Shown: positions 11,558 through 24,149 of the stretch, piece by piece
How positions within the stretch are numbered: the first letter of the stretch is position 1
How the letters are laid out: every line of letters starts with the position of its first letter
Origin: Endomychus coccineus
Taxonomy: Eukaryota > Arthropoda > Insecta > Coleoptera > Endomychidae
Direction: 5' to 3'
Length of the DNA stretch: 64,000 nucleotides
Assembly: GCA_958510875.1 (NCBI GenBank)
Contig: OY294067.1
Location: 247,829,736-247,893,735, forward strand
Notes under the pieces: model-generated
Told to the model about the DNA's origin: nothing
Databases searched by the model: none
Seen by the model: only the letters and a program-made list of their open reading frames with translations
Made by a program: the position numbers and the translations under genes

Positions 11558-14155
11558 GTAGAGTAGTGCTAGATTTTGAGCTTTTTATCATCATTAATAA
11601 TAATTGATGTATCAAACATAATATATTTGAAATATTTGGAAGAATGAACTCTCTTTGAGGACGAATGAGACTTTTTTAGATTATCATATTCTGATTTAGT
11701 TGGAATTCTGTTTGATGATCATGAAATTTGTTGTTTTGTTGTCGGAACGTTCATATTTGGAATTTTCAATGATTACGGTTTTTAGGTACATATTTGGTGC
11801 ACAGATGTGTCAGCTGTAGTCTCTGTAAGCCTATTACAAATTGCCAAGAGCACTCAATGTAAATATACAATAAATTAATGATCATCGCAATGTATCATAA
11901 CTTCCTCCAAAATAAGGAAAATATTAATAAACCAGAAACAAAACCCTGCTCCTAATTTTAACTAAAAGGTGAAGAGTTAATACCTCATGGATATTTCAAT
12001 ACTTCAAATCATTTTGAAAGTTCAATATCTTCCACCACCATTGAGCATTCCTTCGACAATGTGTTTAACAATCTCATCGATAATTCATGCTGGTCATGTA
12101 CATAAACGTAGAATACTGGAAATCCTGCTGTAGTAGAAAGTCGGCTAGTTTCACAATAAATTAGATAACCTGATTGTTACCGTGATTACTTACTCGTCCG
12201 GCTCATCCGCCATTTTGGTGCAGATTATAAAATAAATGGTAAAAAATAGCATGTAATCAGATTATTGAAATAAACTGCATAAGCCGATTACGAGACTCAA
12301 TGATCTGAATTACATATAATCGGTTCTAGAATCGTTTGTTCCAACATTTACAATTTTTGAACAATCATAGAAATTTAACTGATCAAAATCGTCACTTACA
12401 CAGACAATAACAGAAACAACTGGTGGTTCTATGGTTCTGGATGACAACGGTATATCAATATATACGAAATATCGAAATATGTATGTTATAAATATCGGTA
12501 CAACCAATATCGATATCTGGTACCGATGTATTGGCCAAACTATAGATATAAAAATAAATATGTTGGAACCATTTGCGTTGGATAATAACTATATGTATAT
12601 CTATCTGCACTTTCGTTGTGTGAGACTGCAATATAATGTTTACCCGATGTCACGTTAGATAATAATTTAATTACTCCCTCCAACAAATACATAATATTCT
12701 TTTCCGACGACCTACCTGAAAAACATATTTTTTCGGCCATGAAACTAGTACAGAAAATTACGCACCAGCGAAATGAAATATTCCGTATAGTTACTCAATT
12801 ATAGGCAGCTGTTAAAATGACAAATCTTCAATAAATTCATGATGTAGTGTGAGTGTGTTTTGCTGTGCTACTAATTAAGGTACCTAATTTAATTTATTGA
12901 GTATAACTTGTACAGAGTTTTCTCGGCTGTAACAAAACCATGGAATTCTCATTCATCGATGAAATACTAGATTCTACTTCCCAAAAAAGAGGTAAACGAC
13001 GGAAGGATTTCTAGCAGAAAAATCGGAACACAAGTATATTTGGTATAATAACTTTATGGCATGAAGCTTTTCCGGCGTTCTTTCACTGCCCTACATGGGA
13101 GAATTGGGAAATATGAAATAGCCAAATAGTGTCTGATCAATATACTCTATATTATGAACATCATTAATCGCTAAGCATAACGTAAACATTGAAAATTACT
13201 TATCCAATTCCCTTGAGAACGACATATTCGGTTTTTCAGGTAGGTCTTCGGAAAAGTATATTGTACAACTCGTGAATATCTTCCGCACTAGTTGCACAAT
13301 ATACTATTATCTACACCCGTGAGATAAGAAGTTTATTACCGTACTCGTTTGTCTTATTTCACTGCTTTTCAATCAATCATATTGGTTCAATGAAAAGAGC
13401 AGAATTGTGGTTTTCAAGGATACGTAACGTTTCCACCCAATTTTCAAAACCGTCATCTCAATTGTTTTCAATGTTCTGCTTTTCCGAATGAATCGTGATA
13501 AGTTTTCAACCATAATTACCATTTATTATCACTTTATACGGGCGTAGATGAAAATTTTTACAATATACGTGTGATAACGCTTTATTAACGTACTTATATG
13601 ATTGCACAACTACATACTCGTTGTGCAAATTTCCCAAAAGTGCATCAATAAAGCTCATATCCCACTTATATCGTGAACAACTATTGATTTTCAAGGCACC
13701 ATAGTAACACTAACTACAAATAGAGAATGAGAAAAGTTATTTTCAATTATTGCAAAACTCTGTACCTTTATTAATGCCCATTATGCGAGTTATCAATTAA
13801 CAGTAATTGCGTAATTCCTCGTAAATCTGTATCATTCAACATTATAAAAGAACATTAATATATAACTCTAATACTGGCTAAAACAATATTAACGAAATTA
13901 CATGAGTATAATTGTAATGATTTCCTGCTGACATAATCGGTGATTATTTAACATGATTCATCCTGTACTATGTTTGATAATTGTTTTGCAATTACAACGA
14001 AATGTATTTGTAAAAGTGATTTGTTTTAATTATCTATAAAATAATATGATGGATTGTATTGAATAGTGAATAAATAAAATTTTTCAATTTTCATCTTCAA
14101 TAAATCGTTACCTGGAACTAGAAAAAAATATGTTTATAGCTTTAAACACTTCCAT
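11558..14155 (+). other. Intron sequence
   Basis: Between the first and second visible exons. AT-rich; 12430-12560 is rich in TATCG/ATATCG words; 13255-13720 has short inverted stretches (TATTATCTACACCCGTGAG and similar) that look like MITE debris. Nothing coding. Confidence 0.45.
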
Positions 14156-14159
14156 GATG

Positions 14160-15190
14160 AAAGGCTGCAACTAGAACCGCAAGACAGGATCAAAGCCCTG
14201 CGGTTTGCGGAGCAGCATTTCAGGGTCGTTATCCCGTCGAGGAAGGAATGTGAAAATGGCTGCTCTCCAAAGCACGGCACAATTTGGTATAGGGATGGGT
14301 CTAGAATAAACACAAGAGTCGGAGCAGGCTTTTGCGGTCCTAGTAATATTGATCCATGCGGATGGGGATCTCAACACAGTCTTTCAAGCCTAGATGCTTG
14401 CCATCTACAGATGTGTGGAAAAGCCATTCGGCTATGGTAAGATAAATGTGACCATCTGGATTTGTTCGAAGTCAAGCGGCAATCAACGAACTGAAAAGCT
14501 CGACTGTATCCTCGAGGCTTGTCAGGGATACCAAGGAGATATGTAACAGCCTAGCCGGTGGAAACAGGCTCAACCTGATATGGATTCTGGGTCACTTAGG
14601 TTGGAAGAGGAGTGAGAGAGCGGACAAACTGACCAGATCGGGATTCAGTTTGGACGGTCCGCAAGACCCCCTTGCTGGTATCCCCTACAATGGGGGTAAA
14701 CAGATCTTGCGGAACCTTCCGAAAGATCAACATGCCTCAGCATGGAGAAGCATTGTCGGATGTCGAACTGCCAAAGCCCTACTTGAAAATGACGTAAGTC
14801 TTAGAGCAAGCGAGATACTCTCGCTGAGTATGCAAGGCATCATGATAATCTCCGAGATCTTATAGGTCATGGAAATCTGATGAAATTTGAATATACAGTG
14901 GGTTGAAGGAGGGAAACAAAGTGGAGTCGTCAACCCACTTTCTTTTTGAATGTTCTGCCAGGTTTACCTGGCTAGGTCCAGGGATCATCATGGCCGATGG
15001 CATGAAGGATCTGCGTAAAACAAATCTTAGGATTCTGTGGAGCAGCGTGATATCCGAATACCCCCTGAAAAACGTAGCAGGGGATAGTGTACAAGGGTCA
15101 TTGGCTAAGTGCACTGAACTTTATATAAGCTCCCTACCATCTCAACCAATACCATTACCAATGATGTTGATATCAATTTTATTATAATTA
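14160..15190 (+). pseudogene. Non-LTR retrotransposon 3' fragment with RNase H domain
   Basis: More G+C-rich than its surroundings. The plus strand reads WYRDGSRINTRVGAGFCGPS near 14280 (RNase H first motif, canonical Y-T-D-G-S with the Thr changed to Arg), then LIWILGHLGWKRSERADKLT near 14575 (the H-x-G-x-x-G-N-E-x-AD motif, with N-E changed to S-E), then GPQDPLAGIP and a distal HFLFECSARFTWLG block like the post-RNase H zinc-knuckle region of R1/I/Jockey-type elements. Several stops and frame changes separate these. Ends near 15185 without a clear tail. Lies in the first long intron of the host gene, sense orientation. Confidence 0.75.
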
Positions 15191-15238
15191 TAAATGAGAA
15201 TGGAAGTTATATTCTAGTAAAATTGGTATTCACATCGT

Positions 15239-16556
15239 GATTTTGCTACTATTGACCGAATTGGACGTTCGTAGTATAAAAATGTTCGGGAAAGCGCCCT
15301 GAACCAGAACACCTCATTTTGAAAACGCACTTTTTTTATACCTATTTGTTAATTAACAATTAAACCTCTAATTAATTGTTGATTTGGAGCGATAATTAAC
15401 TAATGTATTTGACAAAAAAATATGGAAGGAAATTGGCCGCAAATCATTACTCGGGGGTTTTCAATGTCGTTGATCACGAATCCGTTGTCAGAATCGAGAA
15501 ATTCTACTCTAATGACCTGAAACTAGACATTTTCAAGGAAATCACAACCAAATTCGGTAAACTGTGCATCACTAGCGTAAAAGAATCCACTCGGAGGATT
15601 TCGAGGTCGCTGTGAATAAATTCTTGAATTTTTTGTGAAAAAGTATCTATATAAAATATATTTTATTTGTAAAAAAAATAGCTTTGAAACGAATTATGAA
15701 ATAGAAGAGAACAATTTTAAATGATATATTTTTATTTTACCTTTCCATTAAAATGTCAAGTTGTACTGTCAACAAAGTCGAATTTTCTGATTCTGACAAC
15801 AGTATCGTGATCAGCAGCCTAGAAAACCACAGAGTGAATTTTTCACGCTAATAATACAACATTTGCAAATTTTGGTTGTGATTTTTCTTGAAAATGTCGA
15901 GTTTTCCGGTCAATAAGGTAGAATTTCCCGATTCTGACAACGGGTTTGTGATCAGCGACCTCGAAAACCCCCCCAAGTGATTTTTTGTACGCTAGTGATG
16001 CACCGTTTGCAGATTTTGGTTGTAATTTCCCATGAAAATGTCGAGTTTTCCCGAATTTTCCGATTCTGATAACGGATTGGTGATCAGCGACCTCGAAAAC
16101 CCCCGAGTGATTTTTTTTACGCTCGTGATGCAACATTTGCAGATTTTTGTAGAAATTTTCCACGAAAATGCCGAGTTTTCCAGCCAAATATGTGGAATTT
16201 TCCGATTCTGACAAAACAGAATCATGATTAGCGACCTCGGAAAAGCCTCAGTGATTTTTTTTACGCTAGTGATGCATCGCTTGCAGATTTCGGTTTTAAG
16301 TTTCCATGAAAAGGTCGAGTTCTCCCGAATTTTCCGATTCGGACAACGGATTCGTGATCAGCGACCTCGAAAACCCCCGAGTAACGATTCGCGGCCAATT
16401 TCCTTTCATATTTTTTTGCAAATACATTATTTATTACCGGTCCAAATCAACAATTAATTACAGGCTCAATCATAATTAAGGAGGTCTTCTGGTTCGGGGT
16501 ACTTTCCCGAACATTTTGACACCAAGAACGTCCAAATCGGTCAATAGTAGCAAAAT
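15239..16556. mobile_element. Large palindrome enclosing a ~135-bp tandem array
   Basis: Outer arms are reverse complements: 15239 reads TTTTGCTACTATTGACCGAA and 16556 gives the same on the minus strand with one change; similarity continues about 200-370 bp inward with small indels. The interior (about 15780-16400) is a tandem array whose unit contains GCGACCTCGAAAACCCCCGA; occurrences near 15820, 15955, 16087, 16221 and 16362 are 132-141 bp apart. No coding capacity beyond chance frames created by the repeat. Class unknown; no clear target duplication was found. Confidence 0.65.
15780..16400 (-). repeat. Tandem repeat, ~135-bp unit, about five copies
   Basis: Units contain, on the minus strand, CACTCGGGGGTTTTCGAGGT followed by CGCTGATCACGAATCCGTTG and a GTGCATCACTAGCG motif. 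Units differ by substitutions and small indels. Overlapping frames of 77-123 codons here are repeat artefacts. Confidence 0.8.
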
Positions 16557-16559
16557 AGT

Positions 16560-17277
16560 TTGATTTCCGATTTTTGGGGACTATTTTTACAGGACTATTA
16601 TATCAGGATAAAATTGTTTAATTTTCCAATATGGATAAAATTTCATAACACAAAGTAGAAGGCGAAATGATAGAACTTAGATCTTACTTGAACAATTAAT
16701 TTTACTATTATAAATCACACTTAATGCATTGACTCATGGAAATGATTCTGATAGAAGATTCCAATTTGGTTAGAAAATTATGAATGTCATTCACAGGTTC
16801 TTGTAAAAAATGGGTTTTTTCTCTATGAATAAACGTTTCGCTTTTATATCCGAGACAAAATGCTTTGACTAAAATGATTGACTCACATTCACAACTATTG
16901 CCATGTAGGTTAATTCGATTCACACTTAGATACTATTTCAGGAACTGGTTGCTCATAATTTGGAACGTGATTTTATCAGCATGAAATGGCCTAGTTAAGG
17001 CGGCATTAAATTAGGAATAAGATGTAAACGGAGGAGAAATATGTAGTAAGGGGAAATTGTAGTTACTCAGTGAACAAACTTGATTCGAAACATCTTGTTC
17101 AGTTCGGGAATATATCACGTGAAACTGCATTTCGCTCATTCCTAATTGACGTTATTCCTCGATTTCTATCAATTCTGTTGGGAATATTACATCATTTCCA
17201 TTCATTATATCGCATATATTTTGATCATATGTAAATACCAGTTAGAAATAAATTAATAATGATTCTTGACCCAGGTA
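16560..17277. other. No recognisable feature
   Basis: Unique-looking intronic sequence with only short random frames. Confidence 0.4.
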
Positions 17278-18233
17278 TGAATTATGTATAAATTCTCGAG
17301 AAATAGATCGCACTAACACATATGCTTATCATTTCCGTCTTCACGTACGTTTCTGTCTCACGACCATCATCAGAAGACGTATCAATATCTAAAAAGGGAT
17401 TTCTTGAAACTAAATGTATCATCACAAAGCGTCCTTATCGCAATTGTAATTAAAAATACCCACGTCGCCGAAACGAACAGAAACACGAGTAATAGAAATT
17501 GTAACGCATTAATGTTTCAAGGAAGTTCAAGTTTCGAAGTCAGTTCAAGCAATGTTTGACTGAAACCAAAAAATATAACGCTCAAGTATCCACTTTCGAA
17601 TCGGATGTTAATGATTTATGAGGGAATAGAAAAAGGTTGTCAGACCTTATTAAAAATATTGCCATTTCAGCATTCTACCTAAAATATACTTTCAACATTA
17701 TAAAGACGCATGTACGAATGTGCAAAGGTTTTAATTAATTAAATTAATATAAATCTAACTTAATGATTGAATGTCTGCTCTATGAGTCACAGACTTGGAT
17801 TCACGTTTTATGTGAATCATCTCCAGAATTGTTCTTTTATAATAATTGGTTTCCTTTTCCTTAGTTAGAATATTAATTTTTATGTACAAATTGATGATTC
17901 TAATCAAAACCGTGTTCAGCAAGGGCGATGAAATTTTGTAAGTTCTCTTTCTTGTACTATACTTATGGCCACACATTATTTTTATGAATATTGTTCAGAA
18001 ATTCCTGTATAAGTTCCATCACAATCTCAACCATTTAATTTGTATACTGTGCTGGTTTATTTATCTTTAGGTATTAATGGTTTTAGATTTGGAAAAAATT
18101 TTCCAGCACAGTTAGTAGGTTAATGCCCAATATTTATATAATACTTTTTTCACATTTTCCCATCTCCTCTGAAGTCTCCGGAATGTGTGGTAATGTTATA
18201 AAATTATCTGTATTAGCGCTTATGTTATTTGTA
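17278..18233 (-). pseudogene. Penelope-like element (family 1), 3' half: GIY-YIG endonuclease end and terminal repeat
   Basis: On the minus strand the region aligns base-for-base with the better copy at 47296-48950. It encodes the GIY-YIG endonuclease remnant: MCGHKYSTRKRTYK then ETNYYKRTILEMIHIKRESK, followed by the untranslated terminal part down to AATTCTCGAGAA at 17290. It continues upstream at 19161-19455; a palindromic transposon (18236-19160) splits it. Frameshifts and deletions make it inactive. Confidence 0.8.
17336..17386 (-). ncRNA. Hammerhead-ribozyme-like motif in Penelope terminal repeat
   Basis: Minus strand reads GTCTT-CTGATGA-T-GGTC-GTGA-GACA-GAAA-CGTACG-TG-AAGAC. Stem I (GTCTT/AAGAC), core CTGATGA and GAAA, and a GTGA-capped stem II are visible; stem II has one mismatch, there is one extra base after CTGATGA, and the cleavage triplet is GTG rather than NUH, so this copy is probably inactive. 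Hammerheads are known from Penelope terminal repeats. Confidence 0.45.
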
Positions 18234-18235
18234 TA

Positions 18236-19160
18236 CAGGGTGTCCCAGGTTTTAGCAGCAGAACTCCAACAGTCGATAGAAAATTTGATTTTGAGAAAAA
18301 AAGTTCCTATTAACATATATGCACAGACACTTAGTTTTTGAGAAACAGGGTGTTGAAATTGGAAAAAAAATTCGTTTTTTGCGAATATCTCCGGAACCGT
18401 TTATCGTATGTACAGGAAACCGCTTTTGCAAACATTTTCTACTCATGGTAAGCTATGTTCTGTGTGATGAAAAAAAATATTTCAGTCATAATTGGTGAAG
18501 ATTTTGAAGGGGTAGTGGGTGTTTTTCTCCCCAACTTCTGCGTCACTGAGAAAAGCATGGTTTTGAGACAACCATTTGAACCGCCAATGTTTTTTACACA
18601 CAAAAAATACTCGTGGTCATAAGGTGTAAAGTTGATCGTTTTCGATCAACTTTTATGTTGAAAAACATGGTAAATTCTTACTAATTAAACAAAATTTATT
18701 CAAACGTTAGAACAAGTAGCAGAACCAAAAAATTTACCATGTTTTTCAACATAAAAGTTGATTTTCTCGAAAATGGTCATTTTAACCGCTTATGACCAAT
18801 GGTACTTTTTTGTGTAGAAAACATTGGCGGTTCAAACGGTTGTCTCAAAACCGTAATTTTTTCAGTGGCGTAGAAGTTGGAGAGAAAAACACCCACTACC
18901 TCTTCAAAATCTTCACAAATTATGACAAAAAAAAATTTTTTTCATCTCACAGAACATAGCTTACTATGAGTAAAAAATGCTTGCAGAAGCTGTTATCTGT
19001 ACGATAAACGGTTCCGAAGATATTTGAAAAAAACGAAATTTTTTTTTCGAATTCTCAAAAACTAATTGTCTGTGCATATATGTTAATGGGAACTTTTTTT
19101 TTCAAAATCAAATTTTTCATCGACTGTTGAAGTTCTGCTACTAAAACCTGGGACATCCTG
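18236..19160. mobile_element. Palindromic mariner-related element, copy 2, inserted in a Penelope element
   Basis: Ends CAGGGTGTCCCAGGTTTTAG and its near reverse complement, flanked by TA (18234-18235 and 19161-19162). Arms are inverted copies over their full length, centre near 18700. The inner block is shared with copies at 1, 972 and 59834, while the outer ~100 bp differ. The flanking Penelope sequence resumes in register on the other side, which proves insertion. Confidence 0.85.
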
Positions 19161-19455
19161 TATAACGTTCCTTTGAAGATTTTATTTATTCTTTCGTTAA
19201 TGATGGGATTGAAAATTATTTTCGGGTACCCATTCATTTCCAGTGTATTCAGAACTATTTTTGAATTTTTCACGGTCCTCTGAGTGGGACAATTTAACAG
19301 CGCGATCTGTAAGGCTGTTTATAACACTTTTTTATAACTTGTTGGTGCAACTGAATTGAAGTGAAGATACCGTTGATACCAATCTTCTAGAAATTTATGT
19401 TTTTGTTCAATTCTATTTCACATATAAATTTTAATTTACAGTGTAGATTGTTAGA
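19161..19455 (-). pseudogene. Penelope-like element (family 1), reverse-transcriptase/linker fragment
   Basis: Minus strand reads KNSKIVLNTLEMNGYPKIIF then NPIINERINKIF, nearly identical to the linker of the copy at 47822-48406, then an RT C-terminal part with an internal deletion. Near 19455 the similarity switches strand, giving a head-to-head junction with the next feature. Confidence 0.8.
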
Positions 19456-20280
19456 TATGAACATTAGGCATGATGCAAATGAAAAAAATAAAAATTCGTG
19501 GCTTACTAAATTGTTTAGTTTGCAATGGTACTCATACAGGAATCGTTAAGCAATATTTACAACAACAAAAAATATATGGTCATAAGTATAGTACAAGAAA
19601 CAAAAACTTCTACCACCCTCGCTAAACACGATTACAAAAATGTTAATATTTTAGCTAAGGAAACCAATTATTATAAAAGATCTATTCTGGAGATGATTCA
19701 CATAAAACTTGACTCGGAGTCTGTAAATCATAGAGCAGACATTCAATCATCAAGATTTATACTAATTTAATTAATCAAGACCCTTGCAAATACCTACATG
19801 CGTCTTTATAATGTTAAACGTATATTTTAGGTAGAATGCTCAAATAGCAATATTTCTAATAAGGTCTGACAACTTTTTTATATTACCTCATAAATCTTTA
19901 ACATCTGGTTCGAAAATGAATACTTGAGCTTTATATTTTTTTGGTTCAGTCGTATTGAAACATTGCTCGAAATAACAATTTTATAAGAAAATCGCTAAAC
20001 AGTGGATTCTTGATCCATATTCTTATACTTAAAACATTAATGTGCTACAATTTCGATTACTGGTGTTGCTGTTCGTTTCGGTGGCGTGAGCAGTTTTCGT
20101 TCGAATTGGTGCTATCAGGAGGTTTTGTGCTTCATACAATTAGTTTTAAGAAATCCAATTTTAGACATTAATACGTCTTCTGATGGTCGTGAGACCGAAA
20201 GCTACGTAGAGACGAAATAATAAGCACATGTGTTAGTGTGACTTATTCCACGAGAATTTATCTATAAGTTATGAACAAAT
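19456..20280 (+). pseudogene. Penelope-like element (family 1), inverted partner fragment
   Basis: Plus-strand copy: DMNIRHDANEKNKNSWLTKL (end of RT), then after a deletion GTHTGIVKQYLQ (GIY-YIG part), KYSTRNKN, ETNYYKRSILEMIHIKLDSE, and the 3' terminal region to about 20275. It mirrors 17278-19455, so the pair forms one large palindrome around 19455. Multiple stops. Confidence 0.8.
20175..20213 (+). ncRNA. Degenerate hammerhead-like motif
   Basis: GTCTT-CTGATG-GTC-GTGA-GACC-GAAA then GCTACGTAGAGAC. It has lost three bases of the CTGATGA/stem II joint relative to the other two copies, so the core is broken. Confidence 0.35.
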
Positions 20281-20850
20281 CAAATATGAGGTAATGTGGT
20301 TAGTACAATAACACGAAATTGAATAAATTCTAGCGCTATAATAATACTCTGAAACTCATTTCAATTAAAGAGGAGCTATATTCAGTAATCCGAAAGGGAG
20401 GAAAAGATTAGATTAATACACTTTACAACTTCTCCCAAACCCAGGTACAGTTCACCATTTTCAACAGAAATCTGTCTGGTGAACTTATACATAATACAAA
20501 AGCCCCAGGTCATTGCCTTTACATGTGATCTTAGTGAAGAAGAACAGCTGGTAGAATTGCAGGAAAGGAAATTTTATTCATATCTTAAGAAAATCATGTA
20601 ACATAGCATAGCACAATCGCTTGTTTGTTTTGTTTTGTTGACTCTATTCATGATACATGTTTCCAGCATAAAATTCAAGAAGCTTGCAACAATCAATATG
20701 AACTCACACTTAGGTGATACCAATTATAAGATACTTATTTATATTATGGTTAACATTGTACTCACACACATCAAAAAATGCCATGTTACAACATGCATTC
20801 ATTTGTATGAATAGTTCAAGACAACATCAACTCGCGCTATTGTGGCGCGG
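20281..20850. other. No recognisable feature
   Basis: Intronic, AT-rich, nothing coding. Confidence 0.4.
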
Positions 20851-21281
20851 AAAACGGAAATACATTTAACTTTACACGCAATTAAATAATAATAAAACTG
20901 TATAATTTAATCAACCTAACTTAATGATTATTAAAATATTTTAATTCCGTGCAAAACTTAATTTTAATTTAGATCCTAAGTGCCTCTACTAATCCACCAT
21001 CTTCTGCATGTGTTTCATCAAATACTTTACAAACCTCTCTGGCGTCTACCGTCATCTCCCAAAACACGTACAATTTCAATTTTTTCTTTCACACTTAATT
21101 TTGCAGCAATGACACAAAATAATTAAAAGAACTGTAAGTAAATATTCTTGCCGATAGTATGCATAAATCTACATTGACACTGGAATCTATCACAAACAGT
21201 ATCACCATTTTCATGGCAACTAAGATTTGAATTGAATTAGATCTAATTATTAGCTAATTTCGTGTAAAGTTATTTCCGTTA
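20851..21281. mobile_element. Possible MITE with ~25-bp inverted ends
   Basis: Left AACGGAAATACATTTAACTT then TACACG; right end on the minus strand AACGGAAATAACTTTACACG. No coding content; target duplication not resolved. Confidence 0.4.
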
Positions 21282-22615
21282 CTTCCATTGAATTTTTAGG
21301 CTATTTCAATTATTTTGATAAAAAAAAATTCCATGGCTATCTGTTGATACATGATGTTCTTTTGTGAATGTTAGCTTAGTGAGTTTTCAAATTTCAAGTT
21401 GTCGTAACTTTGTTATTAATATATATATTCTCATGAAATTTAGGTCACAGCTATTTGGAAGCACTCTGAATCCGGTGGCTTAGTAATTTTTGTAAAAATT
21501 GCTAATACAAACTCTCCATTTTCGACTACAAAAAAGTATCGTAGTATGCCCTGAAAACTGGAATAAACATTTTAGATTTAGTTCCGTATTAGATCTTCCA
21601 CTTGATGATTTGGAATAAATGGTTGAAAAACGGTTAATAACTTAAAATTTTATAAAGGTGTTTCCAATCTAAATGTGTCACTCTGTATATACATCAGTAT
21701 AAGTATTCTCTTCCCGGGAATCCCAGAAATTTCAATTAAGGTCCTAGTATTGACCCTTGTGAAACATATATTATCAATTTGAATAAACTTTCAATATAAT
21801 AACAGAGTATGATTTGACGGCTTTCCACATCCTTATCTGTGTTTAGGCATTTCCAATATATTTGAGGCTCCTAAGAGTGAGAGAAGTCCGTAATCAATTA
21901 ATCACAGCTTTCCGTGATTTCGTTTTGTAATTATTGTAGAATCGTGATCCGTAGTCAATCGGTTCGCCTGTAGATTGGAATGAAATCTGTAAGAAATACA
22001 AAATTGAAAGAAAATATACAAGCACCTTAGTTCTTCAAAATCTCCAAATGGGCTGTGTTATACCTCCCGCTGACTCCTTTCGCTGATGAGCTCATGACAG
22101 AGTGAAACAGCTGCCCGGAACTGATAGAAATGTTTCATTATTAGACCTGGCGAACCTACATTTTGTCTATTGAACACAGTGATATTAACAATGGAAATGT
22201 GTTTTGAATCACAGACTAACGAACTACTATAACCTATTTTTATGATTATATATACAATTATAGAATAATAGTGGCCTTCAGATTGAAGTAAAATCCGTTT
22301 AAAATTCAAAATTAGAATTAAATACACAAACTCCTCGCCAAACCTTTCATTTCATAAGCTATTTCATAACTCCTCTCTTCCGCATTCGTTTTATTCTCTT
22401 GCATTAATCAGTTTAAAATCTGCTCTAACTTCAAATATGTATGTGTGTATGAGATGTGATGTAAACCAGTTCATTTAATTAGTTTAACTTATTACGATTA
22501 TATGGGAGAAGTTATCTGTTATAATACACTAGACTGTTTGAACAGAAATTTAATAATGTCACACCTGTGCGTTCCCATTATTCGACATAATTTAATTCAG
22601 GTAACTTGTTTTCAG
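21282..22615 (+). other. Intron sequence ending in the exon b acceptor
   Basis: Near 21420-21700 there is a piece ending TGTCACTCTGTATATA that resembles a decayed CAGGGTG-type terminus. Otherwise unremarkable. The last bases TTGTTTTCAG form a good acceptor. Confidence 0.45.
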
Positions 22616-23061
22616 ATCCGACGAGCTATAGGTTCGAATAACATCCCTCCGCCAGCTTTACCAGCTCCAATTCCAACGCCATCCCTGCCCTATCAGAAAC
22701 CGGGAATCACGCAGTCCCAGAGCACTAATTTCAATTCAAAAATTGGAATAGATTCATCCACACTTCAATCCAATTACTCTCAATCCGGGATAAAGTCATC
22801 GACTTCATCTTTCAATTTCACTACACCCCAGTCCGGTACGTACTCTACACATCCCCAATCTACGAGAGCAGAGAGACCGACTGCCGGAGCACCTCTACCA
22901 CTACATTTGCAAACCAAGGGTGGAAAGATCGGAGGTCCGGTCGGAAACGTGTCCTTACACAGCAGTAACGACTCTGGATTCAGTAACGACCCGCCACCAC
23001 AACCGGAAATTGATTATTCCGACGACGATTCCATGCCTGGACAAACTAAATTGCCAAACCG
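22616..23061 (+). CDS. Internal coding exon of the disordered protein gene (exon b)
   Basis: Acceptor TTGTTTTCAG, donor GTAAGC. It reads from IRRAIGSNNIPPPALPAPIP to MPGQTKLPN plus two bases (CG); the next exon supplies A, giving Arg. The exon holds a proline-rich run (PPPALPAPIPTPSLPYQKP), Ser/Thr-rich linker, and an SNDSGFSNDPPPQPEIDYSD segment with acidic tail. Proline-rich stretches of this sort commonly bind SH3 or profilin, which is inference. No frameshift and no stop in frame until just past the donor. Its phases (0 in, 2 out) match the exons at 11365 and 26727. Confidence 0.85.
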
Positions 23062-23395
23062 GTAAGCCAAGCAGATTTTATTTGTATATGTGCTCTGGCG
23101 CTTGCAGTTAGGCATTTACTTCATCGAGCGGGACTTTTGTTTGTTAACTGAATTAAAAATTGACATCAATGTTCGGAAGAATGAATAAAAATGTGTTGAT
23201 AATTAAATTGGCAGAACACTTCTCTCATAACAAGGGCGCATCGTTGTCCTTTCACAGTTTTGATTTTATCCTTGTCCGTCATTCATTTTGAGAGATTGTT
23301 AGTTCATTCCGATTTTGTTACAATCAATGATGCCTTGTGTATCCAACTAGTTGTCTCTTGTCTTTTGCAGTATTTCAGATGACACCATATTTCTT
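23062..23395 (+). other. Intron sequence
   Basis: Nothing identifiable before the Penelope remnant. Confidence 0.4.
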
Positions 23396-23399
23396 CAAT

Positions 23400-24130
23400 A
23401 AACTATAAAAGAGTCCACTCTGTGGATACACTGTAACAATTTGAATAAAAAGCAATCACCATTATCCACTAAAAATACTGTTAAAGTTCTGGTGACCTTC
23501 AGCTACCAAGTAGCCATCATAAGAGTAAGCTAAATTGGAAATCAAAATGTGCCTGTTTAAATACTATTTGCAAGTAGTGTAAATAAAGGATTACCCTCAG
23601 CTGGAAATAAATCTGGATTCATGTTTCATGAAGTGACAAACTTCCTTGAGAAATGGTGTGACCTGTATTAAAAATATGTTCAGCTAATGATGATTTTCAC
23701 CATAATTTTTCTTCATGTGGATGAAATGTTCTTCATACCGAGTTGAAATGTTCCTTCTAGTTGCACCTATATGGCATTTCAAACACGACTCACAATCAAT
23801 TTTGCAAATTCCAAATTTGTCGAAGCCGGAAACTTTTATCAAAAATGTTGCCTAAACTATTTTTTGGCTTGTTCTAAGTCTATAAACGAGTTCTATTGCA
23901 AATTTGGAAAAGAAATTGTGAAATTTATCAATTATTAGTGGATGATAAGTATAACATTTAATTTTATTGAACCATTATAAGGAAATGGCTCTAATTTGGC
24001 TAATTGATTGCGGTACATTTTCCTCTTTTGCTTAGAAATTGACTTAATGATCGAAGATTTGTCGTAACCATTGTCCATCGATATTTGCTGGAGTTTCTCA
24101 ACTTCTTTGTTTTGATTTTACAGAATCAAA
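23400..24130 (-). pseudogene. Penelope-like element (family 2), GIY-YIG end
   Basis: Minus strand reads GYDKSSIIKSISKQKRKMYR near 24060, then FGICKIDCESCLKCHIGATR and RNISTRYEEHFIHMKKNYGE near 23800-23700. The I-C-K-I-D-C-x-x-C and H-I-G elements with the following R and EH match the GIY-YIG nuclease and zinc-binding insertion of Penelope elements. It differs strongly from family 1 at 17278 and 47296. Stops and frameshifts throughout. Confidence 0.7.
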
Positions 24131-24149
24131 GGAACGTTCAATAATAAAT

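Noticed and set aside
15843..16457. Overlapping 77-123-codon frames with repeated motifs
   Set aside because: The period equals the ~135-bp tandem repeat and both strands are open; repeat artefact.
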